This document shows positions 61,035 to 64,000 of a stretch of DNA of 64,000 nt, one piece after another. The stretch spans positions 1-64,000 of the forward strand of contig CAMJFY010000004.1 of assembly GCA_946405105.1 (NCBI GenBank), given 5' to 3'. Position numbers and translations under genes: made by a program. The notes below the pieces were generated by a model. The model did not search any database. It saw only the letters and a program-made list of their open reading frames with translations, and had not been told where the DNA came from. Source of the DNA: an uncultured Caryophanales bacterium (GTDB lineage Bacteria > Bacillota_I > Bacilli_A > Acholeplasmatales > Anaeroplasmataceae). Within the stretch, counting starts at the first letter, position 1. Every line of letters starts with the position of its first letter.

Positions 61035-62912
61035 ATGAAGCCATATGAATTTAATGGAGAATTTTATACTGATTTAGATTCGCTTGCTAAAGCATATATT
61101 GAAAACTTCGAGCTTGGTGTCGAAGATATATATGTTAATGCAAAGCTATTAATTAAATTTGTTAAAAGTATGAAAAAAAGTAAGGAATATGCTAAAGAAA
61201 TCGCATCAATCCTTACATACACAAAATATAAAAATAATGCTTTAACATTTATTATTTATAGCTTCCTAGATGATAAGAAGGTATATATTAATGGTAAAGA
61301 ATTTACATTAGAATTATTTATTAAATCATTAAAACAATATCCAGATAAATCAAATATCCTAATGGCATTCATGGAGGATTATGGAATTAGTAAAACCTTC
61401 GCTACTGAAGATGATAATCAAAAGCTTGCAGTAGATGCATTCTTTATTGAAAATAATTTTGATGATCCATTCACAATCAAATATTTAAATACATATTATG
61501 ATTATCAAATAATTGAATCATTAAATGCTCGTATTTCAACTATCGCAGTTAATGGAGAGGAATGCTTTAGACGTGCAACAAAGGTTGCATTTAATGAAGA
61601 TTTCCAATTAGGTATTGCCCATAAGTTAGGCTTTAGAGCTGCTATTGATATGCATAAAGAGGTTAACCCTATTTTCAAGGCTGTTAAGCTATTAAAGGAA
61701 AAGAAGGAAACTGAAGAGGATTACCTAAAGAAAATTATTACTGATACATTCTATTGGTGGCTATTAGATAATCTAGATAAATATGAACCATTAAAGAAGG
61801 AATCAAAGCCTACATTTAAGCGTTTAATTCAATTGAAAAAGGAATTTGATAAATATCAAAAGATGATTGAGGATAGAAAAATCACTGATATATCTTTAGA
61901 TTATTTAGCTGATATTTCTAGATCTATTTATCTAAATTACCTAAATTTTGTTACATTATTTAGAAATGGTAAGATTAGAGTTAAAGCTAGATTCTCAGAA
62001 AATACTTATTCATTTGATAAGCCATATTGTAGAACATATATAACAGCTGATTTCATGAAGGGTCATATTGTTAAGCTTTATAACCCAGGTAATAAAGAAG
62101 AAAAGAAAGTTATCACAGTTAACCCATTAACTGGTAAAGAAATAACTAAGGATGATGTAAATCCTGAAGATATCGATATTGATGATATCAGTGAAGATAA
62201 GCCAGTATTAGTTAAGGTAGATAATGAAAATATCTTAAATGAAATAAAGGATGCTAAAAAGGCATTAAAGAAGAATAAGAGATTTGCAGGTTATTCTAAT
62301 TTAACAATAACTATTAATTTCTTATTAGCTGTTGCTATAGCAGTTGCTGGTACAATTTTATCAGGATATGATATTCAGGTACGTGGAATAAATGTTAATT
62401 TAGTTTCTTCATTATTAAATGAAGAAAAGATTTTAATATTTGCATTTGCTGGTGTTTCATTATTATTTGGATATATTTTCGCAATTGTTATCAAATCAAG
62501 ATCAAAGAAAACATTAAAGGATGTTAATACATTAGAATTTATTAATAATGCTAAAACAAAAGAAAAGATTAGTCCTAAGGATGATGCTGAATTAATTTAT
62601 TTATTAACTTCAGAAGAGAATTATAGATATTCAACTAAAAAGAGATATAAAGATTTAAGAGTGGTTGTCGCTATTGCTCAGGCTATATCTCTTTCATTAC
62701 TTGTTATTTGTTTAGCTATAGGCTTAAAGGGTATTACAGATGTTATTAAATTTGATGGTAATATTACATCATTCCTTTTAGCTTTATTAATAGGACCATT
62801 AGTATCAACAATAGTTGTATTATTTAAAAAGAGAAATGGAATTATTTCATTCCTTATTATTGATATAATTACAATTGTTGCTACTGCAGTTATATTATTT
62901 TTAGGAGTTTAA
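61035..62912 (+). CDS. Hypothetical protein with C-terminal TM helices
   Basis: Long ORF with SD GGGAGGA; about four hydrophobic segments in C-terminal third. Confidence 0.75.
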   Translation: MKPYEFNGEFYTDLDSLAKAYIENFELGVEDIYVNAKLLIKFVKSMKKSKEYAKEIASILTYTKYKNNALTFIIYSFLDDKKVYINGKEFTLELFIKSLKQYPDKSNILMAFMEDYGISKTFATEDDNQKLAVDAFFIENNFDDPFTIKYLNTYYDYQIIESLNARISTIAVNGEECFRRATKVAFNEDFQLGIAHKLGFRAAIDMHKEVNPIFKAVKLLKEKKETEEDYLKKIITDTFYWWLLDNLDKYEPLKKESKPTFKRLIQLKKEFDKYQKMIEDRKITDISLDYLADISRSIYLNYLNFVTLFRNGKIRVKARFSENTYSFDKPYCRTYITADFMKGHIVKLYNPGNKEEKKVITVNPLTGKEITKDDVNPEDIDIDDISEDKPVLVKVDNENILNEIKDAKKALKKNKRFAGYSNLTITINFLLAVAIAVAGTILSGYDIQVRGINVNLVSSLLNEEKILIFAFAGVSLLFGYIFAIVIKSRSKKTLKDVNTLEFINNAKTKEKISPKDDAELIYLLTSEENYRYSTKKRYKDLRVVVAIAQAISLSLLVICLAIGLKGITDVIKFDGNITSFLLALLIGPLVSTIVVLFKKRNGIISFLIIDIITIVATAVILFLGV

Positions 62913-62914
62913 TT

Positions 62915-64000
62915 ATGAATCTATATATGATTAGCCTTGGTTGTGCTAAAAACCAGGTTGATTCTGAAATGATTTTAGGTCTACTAAAGAAAAAAATGAA
63001 TATTGTTGATAAGATAGAGGATGCTGATTTAATTATTGTTAATACATGTGCCTTTATTGAACCAGCAAGAAAAGAAGCAATAGATAATGTTTTAATGGTA
63101 TCTGATTATAAGAAAAAGGATGCTAGGCTAGTAGTTTGTGGATGCCTTGCTCAAAGATATAAGGATGAATTAACAAAGCTATTACCAGAGGTAGATAGAT
63201 TTATTTCTATTGATGAATATCAAAATATTTCTACAATATTAAATGATGTCATGAATTCTGACTTTAAATCAAATGATGTATTATCTCCATTAAATAGAAT
63301 TTATACTACACCTTCATATATGTCATATGTAAAAATTAGTGAGGGTTGCTTAAATAGATGTGCATTCTGTGCTATCCCTTTAATTAGAGGCAATCTAAAG
63401 AGTAGATATATCGAAGATATAGTTGAAGAGGTTAAATTACACGTTAAAAATGGTGTATATGAAATTAATTTAATTTCTCAGGATACTACTAAATATGGAT
63501 ATGATATTTATAAGGAATTAAAAATAGTTGATCTATTAAAGGAAATAGTTAAAATCGATGGTGATTTTAAGGTTAGATTATTATATTTATATCCTGATAT
63601 TGTCACAGATGAGCTAATTAATTTTATTAAGGATAATGATAAGATTATGCCTTACTTTGATATTCCTATTCAGCATACTGAGGATTTATTATTAGAGAAA
63701 ATGAAAAGAAGAGGGAATAGAGCTTATTTATTAAATTTATTTAATAAAATAAAGACATTAATTCCTAACGCAATTATAAGAACTACTCTAATAGTTGGAT
63801 TCCCATATGAGGAAAATAAAGATATTGAAGCTATGATTAAATTCATGGAAGAGGTAAAATTCGATAGACTAGGTGCCTTTACATTTAGCCTTGAGGAGGG
63901 CACAAAGGCTCAAGAATATCCTAATATTATTAGTGAAGCCGAAAAGCAGGATAGATTCGAAAGAATTATGGATGTTCAAAGAAAAATATCATTAGCTAAA
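62915..64000 (+). CDS. rimO: Ribosomal protein S12 methylthiotransferase RimO, 3' end truncated by window
   Basis: MNLYMISLGCAKNQVDSEMIL; ISEGCLNRCAFCAIPLIRG radical SAM; ORF open at window end. Confidence 0.94.
   Translation, partial: MNLYMISLGCAKNQVDSEMILGLLKKKMNIVDKIEDADLIIVNTCAFIEPARKEAIDNVLMVSDYKKKDARLVVCGCLAQRYKDELTKLLPEVDRFISIDEYQNISTILNDVMNSDFKSNDVLSPLNRIYTTPSYMSYVKISEGCLNRCAFCAIPLIRGNLKSRYIEDIVEEVKLHVKNGVYEINLISQDTTKYGYDIYKELKIVDLLKEIVKIDGDFKVRLLYLYPDIVTDELINFIKDNDKIMPYFDIPIQHTEDLLLEKMKRRGNRAYLLNLFNKIKTLIPNAIIRTTLIVGFPYEENKDIEAMIKFMEEVKFDRLGAFTFSLEEGTKAQEYPNIISEAEKQDRFERIMDVQRKISLAK

Overview
This is a 64 kb AT-rich bacterial chromosomal window with mostly + strand genes, TGA used as a stop, and intrinsic terminators after most transcription units. 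It looks like a low-GC Firmicute/Tenericute-like genome, but that is inferred from composition and gene content only. Most of it is housekeeping or metabolic: an NSS transporter (5'-truncated by the window), a PurF-like protein, a yybP-ykoY-type Mn riboswitch with mntP, a Y-family polymerase with YolD, plsX, a branched-chain amino-acid operon (ilvN-ilvC-cimA-leuC-leuD-leuB-ilvD-ilvB) with leuA converging on it, an ABC-F protein, RlmD, NfnAB, aconitase and citrate synthase, tRNA-Asp and tRNA-Arg, RecU, RNase J, RarA, Apt, RelA/SpoT, DTD, and RimO (truncated at the window end). I found no CRISPR array, transposase, prophage or obvious defence system. The items most worth a second look are: a PurF-like protein without the N-terminal catalytic Cys; a compact ilv leader with a perfect promoter nested in a terminator and two mutually exclusive hairpins around the SD; a free-standing CBM20-like protein; a 1280-aa membrane-anchored repeat protein next to MscS; a deformylase-like protein lacking the motif-1 Gln; an uncalled 52-aa ORF; a pair of GGDEF paralogs with C-terminal sensory-like domains; and a modular InlB-repeat/pectate-lyase lipoprotein. 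I cannot demonstrate a wholly new multi-gene system from sequence alone.
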